Notes: a model not told the origin generated them from the letters alone. DNA of 6,182 bases from Clostridia bacterium (GCA_017452335.1 JAFTMP010000066.1:1-6182), one strand, 5' to 3'. Shown: positions 1 to 5,981, counted from the stretch's first letter. Program-made: numbers and translations.

Positions 1-54
1 CTCTTGAGCCGGAAAAGACGAGAAGCTGATTCACGGTAGCCTTTCTTCCTCGTT

Positions 55-107
55 CGGCGTTTTTGAAAACCCACATTTTGTTGGTGAAAAAGGCAACTAA
101 AACGCCG
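55..107. repeat. Imperfect inverted repeat in disrupted upstream region
   Basis: CGGCGTTTTTG at 55-65 is complementary to CTAAAACGCCG at 97-107 in 10 of 11 positions, with a 31-nt loop. The right arm contains the TAA at 98-100 that closes the frame upstream of the hydrophobic tail. There is no T-tract, so it does not read as an intrinsic terminator. It may be a chance pairing, or the scar of a rearrangement that broke the upstream gene. The rest of positions 1-100 shows no open reading frame on the + strand: stops occur at 5-7 and 98-100 (frame 2), 27-29 (frame 3) and 37-39 (frame 1). Confidence 0.3.
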
Positions 108-220
108 ACGACCCACTGTTGGCAGCACCGATCTTGTTCGTGCTGCTGATCGTTTTGATGGTGAAATACCGCGATAAAGGAAGCAAGCCCATTATCGTAG
201 AAAAGGAGAACGAAGAATGA
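101..220 (+). pseudogene. C-terminal remnant of an upstream membrane or wall-anchored protein
   Basis: The frame ending with TGA at 218-220 encodes NADDPLLAAPILFVLLIVLM, then VKYRDKGSKP and an acidic end. This is a hydrophobic stretch followed by basic residues, like the tail of an LPXTG sorting signal. The frame is closed by TAA at 98-100. In the next frame the codons just before the tail read ATKT, so one missing base near 104 would join them into ATKT(A/G)DDPLL, resembling the KTGDD of class C/D sorting signals. The stop overlaps the next gene's start as ATGA, typical of coupled neighbours in an operon, which supports this frame having been coding. Inference: the last part of another surface protein (perhaps the backbone pilin) carrying a frameshift or a sequencing error. 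The tail after the basic residues is longer than usual for a sorting signal, so an ordinary membrane protein end is possible. Confidence 0.4.
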
Positions 221-1149
221 AAAAGAAAATTTGTGCACTCATTTTAATACTTTGCATTTTATTTATTCCTTATAATATTTATGCCGCTTCTACCACGCAG
301 GCAAAAGAACCAATTACACTGACGAAAGATTGCGCATTGCAGTTGAGTTATGCCTCCGGTGAAAACGCATTTTCCGATCTTGATGTGAAGCTTTACAAGA
401 TCGCATCGGTTTCCGCAGACTTTCAGTACACACTTCTTGATCCGTTTAGTTCTACGAAATTGGTGCTCAACGGTATTCAATCTCAAAGTGAATGGAGCAC
501 GGTGCGCTCTACCTTGGAATCTTTCATTTTAGCAAACGAAATTGCTTTTGATACAGCCGTATCCACCGACAATGACGGCGTTGCATCCTTTGGCGGGCTC
601 TCTGCTGGACTGTATTTCGTTCCTGCACAAACCGCCACACTGGATGGCTTCCGCTACTATTTTCAATCCGCGCTTATCTCCCTGCCGGGACTTTTGGACG
701 ACGGCACTTGGAATTACAGTGTTTCTGCAAACCCCAAGCCCGATGTACGTCCTCCCTCCTCAGACGATCCGGAGTATAAAGTACTAAAGCTTTGGAAGGG
801 TGATGACAGTGAGAATAGACCCAATCAAGTTACCGTCGATTTGATCAAAGATGGTGCTGTCGTCAGAACCGTGACGCTGTCTTCTGAAAACAATTGGTGC
901 TACTCCTGGTATGCCGCTGATGATGGCAGCATTTGGACGGTATCCGAAAAGAATCCTCCGGCTGAATATACCGTCACAGTGGAGCAAAATCAAACTACCT
1001 TCTCTATCATCAACTCTTTTGAGGAAGAACCCGACGATCCGCCTAAAACCGGTGATACCACACACATGAGCTTCTATGTGTTGCTTTTGAGTATTGCAGG
1101 CATCGTTCTGTTGCTTCTTGGAATCGGAAGAAGAAAAGGAACAGACTAA
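217..1149 (+). CDS. Two-domain Cna-B/SpaA-type pilin or surface protein with PPKTG sorting signal
   Basis: This is a 310-aa secreted, probably wall-anchored protein. Residues 1-24 are a signal peptide (KKK, hydrophobic core, cleavage near YAAS). Residues about 30-175 form an N-terminal pilin-like domain with the family-typical patterns DLDVKLYKIA (55-64), STDNDGVASFGGLSAGLYFV (116-135) and a terminal SANPKP. Residues about 186-268 are a Cna-B domain. Its expected isopeptide residues are present: Lys191 in VLKLW, Glu244 in VSEKNPP and Asn266 in IINSF. An acidic linker leads to PPKTGD (275-280), a hydrophobic helix (about 284-303) and the tail RRKGTD, which is a complete sorting signal. A PPXTG signal is known for Clostridium difficile SrtB-type substrates and for some pilins. 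The RBS AAAAGGAG at 201-208 supports ATG 217. The gene overlaps the remnant upstream (ATGA) and the sortase-like gene downstream (TAATG), so all three were probably co-transcribed. No promoter is visible just upstream. With only two domains it is more like a minor or basal pilin than a long backbone. The family is clear, the exact role is inferred. Confidence 0.85.
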   Translation: MKKKICALILILCILFIPYNIYAASTTQAKEPITLTKDCALQLSYASGENAFSDLDVKLYKIASVSADFQYTLLDPFSSTKLVLNGIQSQSEWSTVRSTLESFILANEIAFDTAVSTDNDGVASFGGLSAGLYFVPAQTATLDGFRYYFQSALISLPGLLDDGTWNYSVSANPKPDVRPPSSDDPEYKVLKLWKGDDSENRPNQVTVDLIKDGAVVRTVTLSSENNWCYSWYAADDGSIWTVSEKNPPAEYTVTVEQNQTTFSIINSFEEEPDDPPKTGDTTHMSFYVLLLSIAGIVLLLLGIGRRKGTD

Positions 1150-1739
1150 TGAATAGTATTAAAAAAATCCGTCTGAACAACCTGTGCATCGTCGCAGGTT
1201 GCGGGCTTATTATAGGGGCATTGGTACTGCTGGTCTTTTGGTACGCCTCTGCCGCTGTTTATGAAACACGCTGTGAAGAATACGTTGACACCCTAAACGA
1301 GATCCTGCCCGACACGCAAAATGCAGCGCCCGAGAAACGGTTAAACAATACCATGCCCATCCTTGCGGCGAAGGAGAAAGACTTCGTGGCGCTTTTGGAA
1401 TTCCCTGCCTTTGGTTCCACTCTGCCTGTTTGTAACGACTGGGGAAAGCCCAACGCCTATCCCTGCCGTTTTACGGGAAGTGTCTACAATAACACGCTGG
1501 TGATCGGAAGCTCCGATCGTAAAGGACAAATGGACTATGTAAAAGAGCTCTCGGTAGGCGACAGTTTATATATTACCGATATGACGGGCAATCGCTACAC
1601 CTATCAGATCTCCGATATTTTGATCTCAAAAGACGTGGACCGCGATACGCTCTGCTCTTCGGATGCCCATCTCACCATCTTTGTCAAGCACAGCATGAAC
1701 TTTGAGTACACCATTCTTCGTTGTGACGTAAAAGCTTGA
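1149..1739 (+). CDS. Sortase-fold membrane protein lacking the canonical catalytic triad
   Basis: This is a 196-aa protein with one N-terminal membrane helix (about 11-33) and an extracytoplasmic domain of sortase layout. The domain has an early strand MPILAAKEKDFVALLEFPAF (69-88) followed by LPV, then NNTLVIG (114-120), KELSVGDSLYITD (132-144), YTYQISDI (150-157) and an end LTIFVK...YTILRC. In active sortases these positions read roughly NTVIAGH, LxVGD, LTLxTC and RLVVRC. Here the catalytic His is replaced by Ser121, the catalytic Cys by Lys180, and the catalytic Arg aligns with Tyr187; only the second Arg (191) of the last strand is kept. The frame is intact and the gene directly follows its likely partner with a 1-nt overlap, which argues against simple decay. 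Likely roles are a pseudoenzyme that holds or positions the pilin, or a variant with unknown chemistry. It has usual class B-D length. The alignment was made by eye; the fold assignment is fairly sure, the inactivity is inferred. Confidence 0.75.
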   Translation: MNSIKKIRLNNLCIVAGCGLIIGALVLLVFWYASAAVYETRCEEYVDTLNEILPDTQNAAPEKRLNNTMPILAAKEKDFVALLEFPAFGSTLPVCNDWGKPNAYPCRFTGSVYNNTLVIGSSDRKGQMDYVKELSVGDSLYITDMTGNRYTYQISDILISKDVDRDTLCSSDAHLTIFVKHSMNFEYTILRCDVKA

Positions 1740-1743
1740 TATG

Positions 1744-1785
1744 ATTCCCTGTAACACGGTGTTCCCTGTGTTACAGGGAATTTTT
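1744..1785 (+). terminator. Intrinsic terminator of the pilin/sortase-like unit
   Basis: A perfect 14-bp stem (ATTCCCTGTAACAC, 1744-1757, with its complement at 1768-1781), a 10-nt loop and a T-run ending at 1785. It begins 5 nt after the stop of the sortase-like gene. There is no T-run on the opposite strand next to the stem, so it acts in the + direction only. Confidence 0.9.
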
Positions 1786-1839
1786 GCATTACGGGTTATT
1801 CGCAGAAAGTTAACCGTTAGTTGAGTTTGTTCCTTTTTG

Positions 1840-1868
1840 TTGCATTTCATTAAAAAGTATGGTATACT
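1840..1868 (+). promoter_or_regulatory. SigA-type promoter for the PH-like membrane protein gene
   Basis: TTGCAT at 1840-1845, a 17-nt spacer and TATACT at 1863-1868. Transcription would begin near 1875, leaving a leader of about 20 nt before the RBS. The promoter overlaps the in-frame ATG at 1837, which therefore cannot be the start of the gene. Confidence 0.8.
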
Positions 1869-1880
1869 TACCGCACAAAA

Positions 1881-1889
1881 AAGGAGGGG
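1881..1889 (+). promoter_or_regulatory. Ribosome binding site that sets the start at 1897
   Basis: AAGGAGGGG lies 7 nt before ATG 1897. It is one of the strongest sites in the window and selects this ATG over the in-frame ATG 60 nt upstream, which has no such site and sits in the promoter. Confidence 0.85.
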
Positions 1890-1896
1890 AACAAAA

Positions 1897-2424
1897 ATGA
1901 AAAATAAAAAGCATTTTTTCATCAATCGAATGTGGGTCTTAGCTCTTTTGGTATTGCTTATACTCATTGAGATGACAGTTGTATTTTTTAAAGAAGATGT
2001 GATCTTCGGCATTACGATGCTTCTCTTAGATCTTGTATGTCTTTTCGGATTGTTGCTGCTCCCTCCTTTCTATGTGCTCGATCAAAAGGGTGTCCGCATC
2101 CACTACCTTTTTGCCACAGAGGAATACCTGTGGAAAAATGTGCACACGGTAGAGGTAAACTACGATTCGGGGCACGGCAAATCTATCCCCTACCTTTTTG
2201 ATACCTTTTCTATCTACGGCACGAGCGAAGGAAAAAAGTATTTCTTTATGAACGGGGAGATCGCCCGATCAAGACGGGCAAGAAGGCTGATCGAAAAATA
2301 CAGCGGCAAGAAAATCGAGGGTTTTATTTCCGATGATATCAAAGGCTTTTTTGAAAAAAGAAAAGCAAAGAAAGAAAAGAAGCAAAACAAAAAGAAAAAG
2401 AACAGCAAAAAAAGAAACAAATGA
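1897..2424 (+). CDS. Two-helix membrane protein with PH-like domain and lysine-rich tail
   Basis: This is a 175-aa protein I cannot assign to a named gene. Two membrane helices lie at about 13-31 and 35-56. A soluble part follows with the pattern PPFYVLDQKGVRIHYLF (56-72), then YLWKNVHTVEV (77-87) and FSIYGTSEGKKYFFMNG (104-120), and a basic helix RSRRARRLIEKY (124-135). The alternating strands followed by one helix, directly after a helix pair, are typical of bacterial membrane-tethered PH (YdbS/YdbT-like) domains; this is pattern recognition, not a database match. The last 27 residues (149-175) are extremely basic, with 14 Lys and 2 Arg. The charge suggests that the soluble part is cytoplasmic and touches anionic lipid, RNA or DNA. 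The gene stands alone, with its own promoter and with terminators on both sides. Confidence 0.75.
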   Translation: MKNKKHFFINRMWVLALLVLLILIEMTVVFFKEDVIFGITMLLLDLVCLFGLLLLPPFYVLDQKGVRIHYLFATEEYLWKNVHTVEVNYDSGHGKSIPYLFDTFSIYGTSEGKKYFFMNGEIARSRRARRLIEKYSGKKIEGFISDDIKGFFEKRKAKKEKKQNKKKKNSKKRNK

Positions 2425-2441
2425 TATTGATTTAAATATAT

Positions 2442-2473
2442 ACCCTCGGTTTTCCGAGGGTTCTTGCTTTTTA
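2442..2473 (+). terminator. Intrinsic terminator after the PH-like membrane protein gene
   Basis: An 8-bp GC-rich stem (ACCCTCGG, 2442-2449, with CCGAGGGT, 2454-2461), a TTTT loop and a T-rich tail through 2473. It lies 17 nt after the stop codon. Confidence 0.9.
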
Positions 2474-2503
2474 TAAAAAATATCAACTGTTCGTTAACCC
2501 CTC

Positions 2504-2532
2504 TTGACAAATTGGCGATAATATTGTATTAT
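2504..2532 (+). promoter_or_regulatory. Consensus SigA promoter of the GntR/ABC operon
   Basis: A perfect TTGACA at 2504-2509, a 17-nt spacer and TATTAT at 2527-2532. The predicted start point falls near 2539, inside the repeat cluster described next, so a repressor bound there would block initiation. Confidence 0.85.
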
Positions 2533-2575
2533 TGTATTAGTACAAGAGTACAAGAACAAAGTGCACAGCTTGTAC
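2532..2575 (+). promoter_or_regulatory. Probable operator repeats for the YtrA-type repressor
   Basis: TTGTA-TTAG-TACAA (2532-2545) is a palindrome that starts on the last base of the -10 box. GTACAAG occurs at 2540-2546 and again at 2548-2554, and in inverted form (CTTGTAC) at 2569-2575. The GntR-family repressor gene starts 32 nt downstream. GntR/YtrA-type regulators usually bind short palindromes at their own promoter, so negative autoregulation is the natural reading. The exact site or sites used cannot be decided here. Confidence 0.65.
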
Positions 2576-2607
2576 CTTGATACTGCCATTATGAAGGGAG
2601 GAATGAC

Positions 2608-2988
2608 ATGGCGTGGAAGCTGAATAGTGATCTGCCGGTATCACAACAGTTATATATGAAGCTGCAAACCGACATTTTAAATGGCGAATATCCCCCGGGA
2701 AGCCAGTTTCCACCGGTGAGAAAGCTGGCAATGGAAGCCTCCGTCAATCCCAACACCATGCAAAAGGTGATGGGGCTGTTAGAGGAAGAAGGACTGCTCT
2801 CCTGTACCTCCACTGCGGGGCGCTTCGTCACCGAAGACCGCGCGCTGCTTGGGCGCAAAAAAAGAGAGATGCAGGAAGCGTTTCTGCTTAAAGCGCTTGG
2901 TGAAGCAAAAGCACTGGGTATTGAAAAAGAGCAGCTGCTTGACTTTGTAAACAACCGTTTTGATGAAAGCGAGGAAGAATATGACTGA
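2608..2988 (+). CDS. YtrA-subfamily GntR transcriptional repressor
   Basis: This 126-aa regulator probably represses its own operon until a ligand or envelope stress releases it. Residues about 8-75 are a GntR winged helix-turn-helix: SQQLYMKLQTDILNGEYPPG (12-31), the FPPVRKLAMEASVNPNTMQK segment (34-53) holding the recognition helix, GLLEEEGLL (56-64) and the wing ending GRFVTED (71-77). Only about 50 residues follow (helical, charged), too short for the FadR, HutC or MocR effector domains. This is the length and order typical of YtrA-type members, which dimerise through these helices and are usually encoded beside ABC transporters. AGGGAGG at 2594-2600 supports ATG 2608. The stop overlaps the ATPase start by 8 nt. 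The subfamily is assigned with good confidence, the ligand is unknown. Confidence 0.9.
   Translation: MAWKLNSDLPVSQQLYMKLQTDILNGEYPPGSQFPPVRKLAMEASVNPNTMQKVMGLLEEEGLLSCTSTAGRFVTEDRALLGRKKREMQEAFLLKALGEAKALGIEKEQLLDFVNNRFDESEEEYD
2971..2977 (+). promoter_or_regulatory. Ribosome binding site inside the repressor gene, setting the ATPase start
   Basis: GAGGAAG lies just before ATG 2981, within the last codons of the repressor gene. It favours ATG 2981 over the in-frame TTG 21 nt upstream, and implies that the ATPase is translationally coupled to the repressor. Confidence 0.65.
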
Positions 2989-3706
2989 ACAAATCTTAAA
3001 TACCGAACCGATCCTTGTTTGTAAGGATCTTTGCAAAAGCTATAAAAAGAACAAGCCCGTTTTAAAAGACTTTAATTTCTGCGTGGAACCCGGCAAGATC
3101 ACGGGGCTCCTTGGACCAAACGGTTGCGGAAAATCCACCCTTTTAAAGCTCATTTCGGGAATTCTTGTGCCCGATAGCGGAGAGATTCTTCTTTGCGGGC
3201 AAAAGCGTAGTGAAAAAAGCAACGCACTCATCTCCTATCTTCCCGACAGCCCTTATTTTAGCGATGGACAAAAGGTGGAGAATATGCTTACCTACTTTGC
3301 CGACTTCTACCCCGATTTTGATAAGACGCTGGCATTAAATATGCTTGGTGATCTTGGCATTGACCCTAAGGCACGCTTTAGAACTCTTTCTAAGGGTACC
3401 AAGGAAAAGGCACAGTTGGTTCTTGTGATGTCAAGAAAGGCAAGACTTTATATGCTTGACGAGCCCCTGGGGGGCGTGGATCCCGCGGCAAGAGATTATA
3501 TTTTAAGAACCATCATCGGCAATTACTCACCCGACTCGGCGGTGATCATCACCACCCATCTGATTGCAGATGTGGAGCCCGCCCTTGACGACTTTGCTTT
3601 TATGAACTATGGGGGCGAGATCCTACTTTCGGGCAATGCCGATGAAACAAGAGAAGAACAAGGTAAATCACTTGACACACTGTTTCGGGAGGTGTTCGCA
3701 TGTTAA
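2981..3706 (+). CDS. ABC transporter ATP-binding protein, YtrB-like
   Basis: This 241-aa cytoplasmic ATPase would power the permease encoded next. Motifs in order: Walker A GPNGCGKST (45-53), an LPD at 87-89 where many ABC proteins have the Q-loop Gln, a signature LSKGT (136-140) in place of LSGGQ, Walker B LYMLDEP (156-162) with Asp160 and Glu161, D-loop GGVD (164-167) and switch His193 in TTHL. All residues for ATP hydrolysis are present. The changed Q-loop and signature are, as I recall, common in ATPases linked to YtrA-type regulators, so I do not read them as damage. Such ATPases belong to the ABC-2 (export or drug-resistance type) branch. The start at 2981 was chosen over an upstream TTG because of its RBS. 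The gene overlaps both neighbours (8 nt with the repressor, 7 nt with the permease). Confidence 0.93.
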   Translation: MTEQILNTEPILVCKDLCKSYKKNKPVLKDFNFCVEPGKITGLLGPNGCGKSTLLKLISGILVPDSGEILLCGQKRSEKSNALISYLPDSPYFSDGQKVENMLTYFADFYPDFDKTLALNMLGDLGIDPKARFRTLSKGTKEKAQLVLVMSRKARLYMLDEPLGGVDPAARDYILRTIIGNYSPDSAVIITTHLIADVEPALDDFAFMNYGGEILLSGNADETREEQGKSLDTLFREVFAC

Positions 3707-4548
3707 GAAAATGCTTGAAATATGATTTTAAGGAGACCTTTAAGCTTTGGTGGGTAGGCGCACTGACAACGCTACTCTCTTGCATACCAATGACTCTCGT
3801 GATGCGCATCATGACAAACAACGAGGACCCAAGCATCAGCGACGGTACACTGTTGGCTATTCCGTTGTTTTTTCTTGTATGGTTTGGAATGATGATCGGC
3901 ACTGTCATTTCTACGCTCTCGGTCTATATCCGCTACTACCGCCACTTTTTCGGTAAGGAAGCTTATCTGACCTTTACTTTGCCGGTAAAAAGGTCTACCC
4001 TGTTTACTTCTAAATTTATGTCTGCAATGTTTTTCACCATCTTCACTTATGTGATCCTGTTTGTTGGACTGTTTAGCGCGGTCTTCTTATCAGAGGGCGG
4101 TATGGGGGTTTTCGAAGCGTTCGAAAATGGCTTTTCAAGTGGACTTAAATCACTGATCCCGGCGGCAATGGTGGGTGCAGTTGTCACAGTAGTGTACGGT
4201 ATATTTCTAACGGCAGTGACAGCAATAAATGTCCTGTCCTATTTCTTGATCATCACCTTCTGCGGGGTCTACTTTAAAAAATACAGCCTGCTTGCCATCA
4301 TCGTTGCTTTCTATATTCTCGGAAACTTCGGCTCATTCGTTGTTGCCTTACCTTTGGCAGGTGGATTCCTTGCGATCTTTGGCGTGACGGGACTTGTGGA
4401 TGCCAATTTGATCAGTATGGGACCCATTCAACTCGTATTGACCGTGGGTGCGGCGCTCCTTCTTGTTACCATTGCGCTTACCGCCATCAATATGCTCCTT
4501 GCATTCCTTTCCAATGAACTGCTGGAGCGCAAACTCAATGTATCGTGA
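3700..4548 (+). CDS. ABC-2 type transporter permease
   Basis: This 282-aa integral membrane protein has about six helices: roughly 17-36, 51-77, 105-130, 154-190 (possibly two short helices), 196-230 and 242-272. Between the second and third lies a cytoplasmic segment YRHFFGKEAYLTFTLPVKR (80-98). A 'YR..FG.E.YLTFTLPV' pattern is characteristic of this family of permeases in Clostridia and probably marks the coupling helix that meets the ATPase. GGGAGG at 3687-3692 supports ATG 3700, and the 7-nt overlap with the ATPase gene suggests coupled synthesis. Only one permease gene is present, so the transporter probably works as a dimer of this protein with two ATPases. There is no separate solute-binding protein of a known type, in line with export or a sensing role. 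The substrate cannot be told from sequence. Confidence 0.88.
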   Translation: MLRKCLKYDFKETFKLWWVGALTTLLSCIPMTLVMRIMTNNEDPSISDGTLLAIPLFFLVWFGMMIGTVISTLSVYIRYYRHFFGKEAYLTFTLPVKRSTLFTSKFMSAMFFTIFTYVILFVGLFSAVFLSEGGMGVFEAFENGFSSGLKSLIPAAMVGAVVTVVYGIFLTAVTAINVLSYFLIITFCGVYFKKYSLLAIIVAFYILGNFGSFVVALPLAGGFLAIFGVTGLVDANLISMGPIQLVLTVGAALLLVTIALTAINMLLAFLSNELLERKLNVS

Positions 4549-4561
4549 AAGGAGAACGGAT

Positions 4562-5530
4562 ATGAAAAACTACACTCGACACATTATATGCCTCTGCCTT
4601 TCCCTTCTACTTTTACTCTCTTTGCCTGTTTTGTCCTTCGCGGATGCACCAGCAAAGGATAATGACGATGCAAGCTGGAGCATCTCAGAAAGCGGCGATC
4701 TTCTTTGCTACGGTGAAGAACGATACCTACCCCTTGAACTTTCCAACGATTATTTCAATCTCTCGGAATTTTCAAAGGAAGGAACTGTCCTTTGGGGAGA
4801 ACAGGAGATGGGTGTGGCGGTAAGCTTCGACAACGCCGACCTTGTGGTTCTTTACAAGGACAGCATGGACGTAGTGGGAGGTAACTGTAAGAATTTCTAC
4901 TATAAGGAAGAAGTCATTTCTAAAGCAAGGGCACTCCTTGAAGGACCCATCACCAACTATAAGCTCAACGACAGCTATTATATCTCCGACGTTGAAAGCG
5001 CACTTATCAAAGAAATTCTTTCCCGTCTTTCAGATAAGGGGGAAACGGTGGACGTGTCAAAGCTTGACGATGTCGAGCAGTACGAGCTTTTGGGCTATTT
5101 TAAAAAAGGTCTGCCCACCAAGCGCATCGGCGTTTTTCTAGACAGTGAGCAGGGCTGCTATTACGTCAGCTACAAGGGACTGACAAACAGCCATTTCACC
5201 GCCGACGGTGCCCTTTCCACAAGAGAGGGGGAGGTAACAGCCGTTCTGCTAACAGACGAGGAGTCGCAGGCGCTGAAGGAAGCACTGGAGGACTACACCT
5301 TCACCAATCCCTCAATAAATGAAGACTTCCCGCCATTCATCTATTATCTCTTTCTCTTTATCGGAATAGCATCCTTTGGCTTCTTCACCCCTCTTGCCAT
5401 TTTGATCTTCTCCGCCGTGATGCTCATAAGAAGAAAGACCCTTCACCCCGTCCGTTATGTTGCCCTTGCCTTACTGTCGATCTTGTGGATCCTTTTGGCA
5501 CTTCTTATCACCCTCTTGCTACTGATCTGA
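4562..5530 (+). CDS. Exported protein with C-terminal two-helix membrane anchor, unknown function
   Basis: I do not recognise this 322-aa protein. Residues 1-27 are a signal peptide (basic start, LSLLLLLSLPVL core, cleavage after SFA). Residues 28-258 form an extracytoplasmic domain rich in acidic and aromatic residues. It begins with a small beta-like segment (SGDLLCYGEERYLPLEL), has a helical middle (SALIKEILSRLSDKGETVDV) and ends with a second beta-like part (RIGVFLDSEQGCYYVSYKGL). Two helices close the protein (about 259-289 and 298-322), joined by a short basic loop RRKTLHPV that should face the cytoplasm. AAGGAG at 4549-4554, 7 nt before ATG 4562, sets the start; an in-frame ATG at 4448 inside the permease gene has no such site. 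It lies 13 nt after the permease without a terminator, so it belongs to the operon. It could act as a surface sensor or as an accessory subunit of the transporter; both are inference. Confidence 0.85.
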   Translation: MKNYTRHIICLCLSLLLLLSLPVLSFADAPAKDNDDASWSISESGDLLCYGEERYLPLELSNDYFNLSEFSKEGTVLWGEQEMGVAVSFDNADLVVLYKDSMDVVGGNCKNFYYKEEVISKARALLEGPITNYKLNDSYYISDVESALIKEILSRLSDKGETVDVSKLDDVEQYELLGYFKKGLPTKRIGVFLDSEQGCYYVSYKGLTNSHFTADGALSTREGEVTAVLLTDEESQALKEALEDYTFTNPSINEDFPPFIYYLFLFIGIASFGFFTPLAILIFSAVMLIRRKTLHPVRYVALALLSILWILLALLITLLLLI

Positions 5531-5558
5531 TTACTTAATCAAGAAAGGAGTTTATACT

Positions 5559-5981
5559 ATGAAAAGAATTATTTGTGTTCTTCTCTGCATTCTAAACCTC
5601 CCCCTTCTCTTTTGCTCCTGTGACAATGCTATTTCAAGAGAAGAAGCAAAGAGCAATATCGAAGAGCTGATGCACTGTCTTTCTGTCGAGAAATATGATA
5701 AAGCCATCGCGCTGATGCATCCCGATTATCAATGCGACGAAGCGGTTATGAAAGACTTTATCGACGAAGTGGAAAAAGCGGAAGGCGTGGACTTCTCAAG
5801 CGGAACCGCCGTTAAAAAATACGCAGGATTTCGTTCCGCACTGTATGATTCCGACGTGGGCGGCGGTTATTACAGCCTGAGCGGATATGTGACTGTCAGC
5901 GGAAAAGACGTCTATTTCAAGGTTGAATTCGCCCGTACGGGAGAAGAATTCGGTATTTGCAATTTTTCCTTCGGGGATTAA
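5559..5981 (+). CDS. Small lipoprotein, last gene of the ABC operon
   Basis: This is a 140-aa predicted lipoprotein. A hydrophobic leader ends in LLFCSC, with Cys21 as the likely lipidated residue; Phe at -3 and Cys at -2 are slightly off the usual lipobox. The mature part starts with a helical region SREEAKSNIEELMHCLSVEK (25-44) and YDKAIALMHPDYQ (45-57), then a beta-rich end GYYSLSGYVTVSGKDVYFKV (102-121). Helices followed by a curved sheet, with a 'KYDKAIALMHPDY'-type opening, recall NTF2-like or DUF3887/DUF4019-type lipoproteins; this is resemblance only. AGAAAGGAG at 5542-5550 lies 8 nt before ATG 5559. The gap to the previous gene is 28 nt with no terminator, and a hairpin terminator follows, so it is the last gene of the unit. 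The function is unknown. Confidence 0.85.
   Translation: MKRIICVLLCILNLPLLFCSCDNAISREEAKSNIEELMHCLSVEKYDKAIALMHPDYQCDEAVMKDFIDEVEKAEGVDFSSGTAVKKYAGFRSALYDSDVGGGYYSLSGYVTVSGKDVYFKVEFARTGEEFGICNFSFGD

Noticed and set aside
1786..1839. Possible leader or riboswitch between the terminator and the promoter
   Set aside because: It lies upstream of the promoter, is only 54 nt long and shows no stable structure, so it is not transcribed as a leader of the next gene.
1837..1896. N-terminal 20-codon extension of the PH-like protein
   Set aside because: The stretch contains the -10 box and the AAGGAGGGG site, so transcription starts after the upstream ATG.
1626..2012. 128-codon open frame on the minus strand
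   Set aside because: It runs antisense across the end of the sortase-like gene, a terminator, a promoter and the start of the next gene, and has no fitting promoter or RBS context; it is a shadow.
2589..2954. 121-codon open frame on the minus strand
   Set aside because: It is fully antisense to the clear GntR regulator and has a Ser-rich, low-complexity composition typical of a shadow frame.
4109..4127. Perfect inverted repeat TTTTCGAA-GCG-TTCGAAAA
   Set aside because: It lies in the permease coding region, is explained by the codons for VFEAFEN, and has no T-tract or promoter context.
4448..4561. 38-codon extension of the exported protein into the permease gene
   Set aside because: It has no RBS and would bury the clear signal peptide that begins at 4562 behind AAGGAG.
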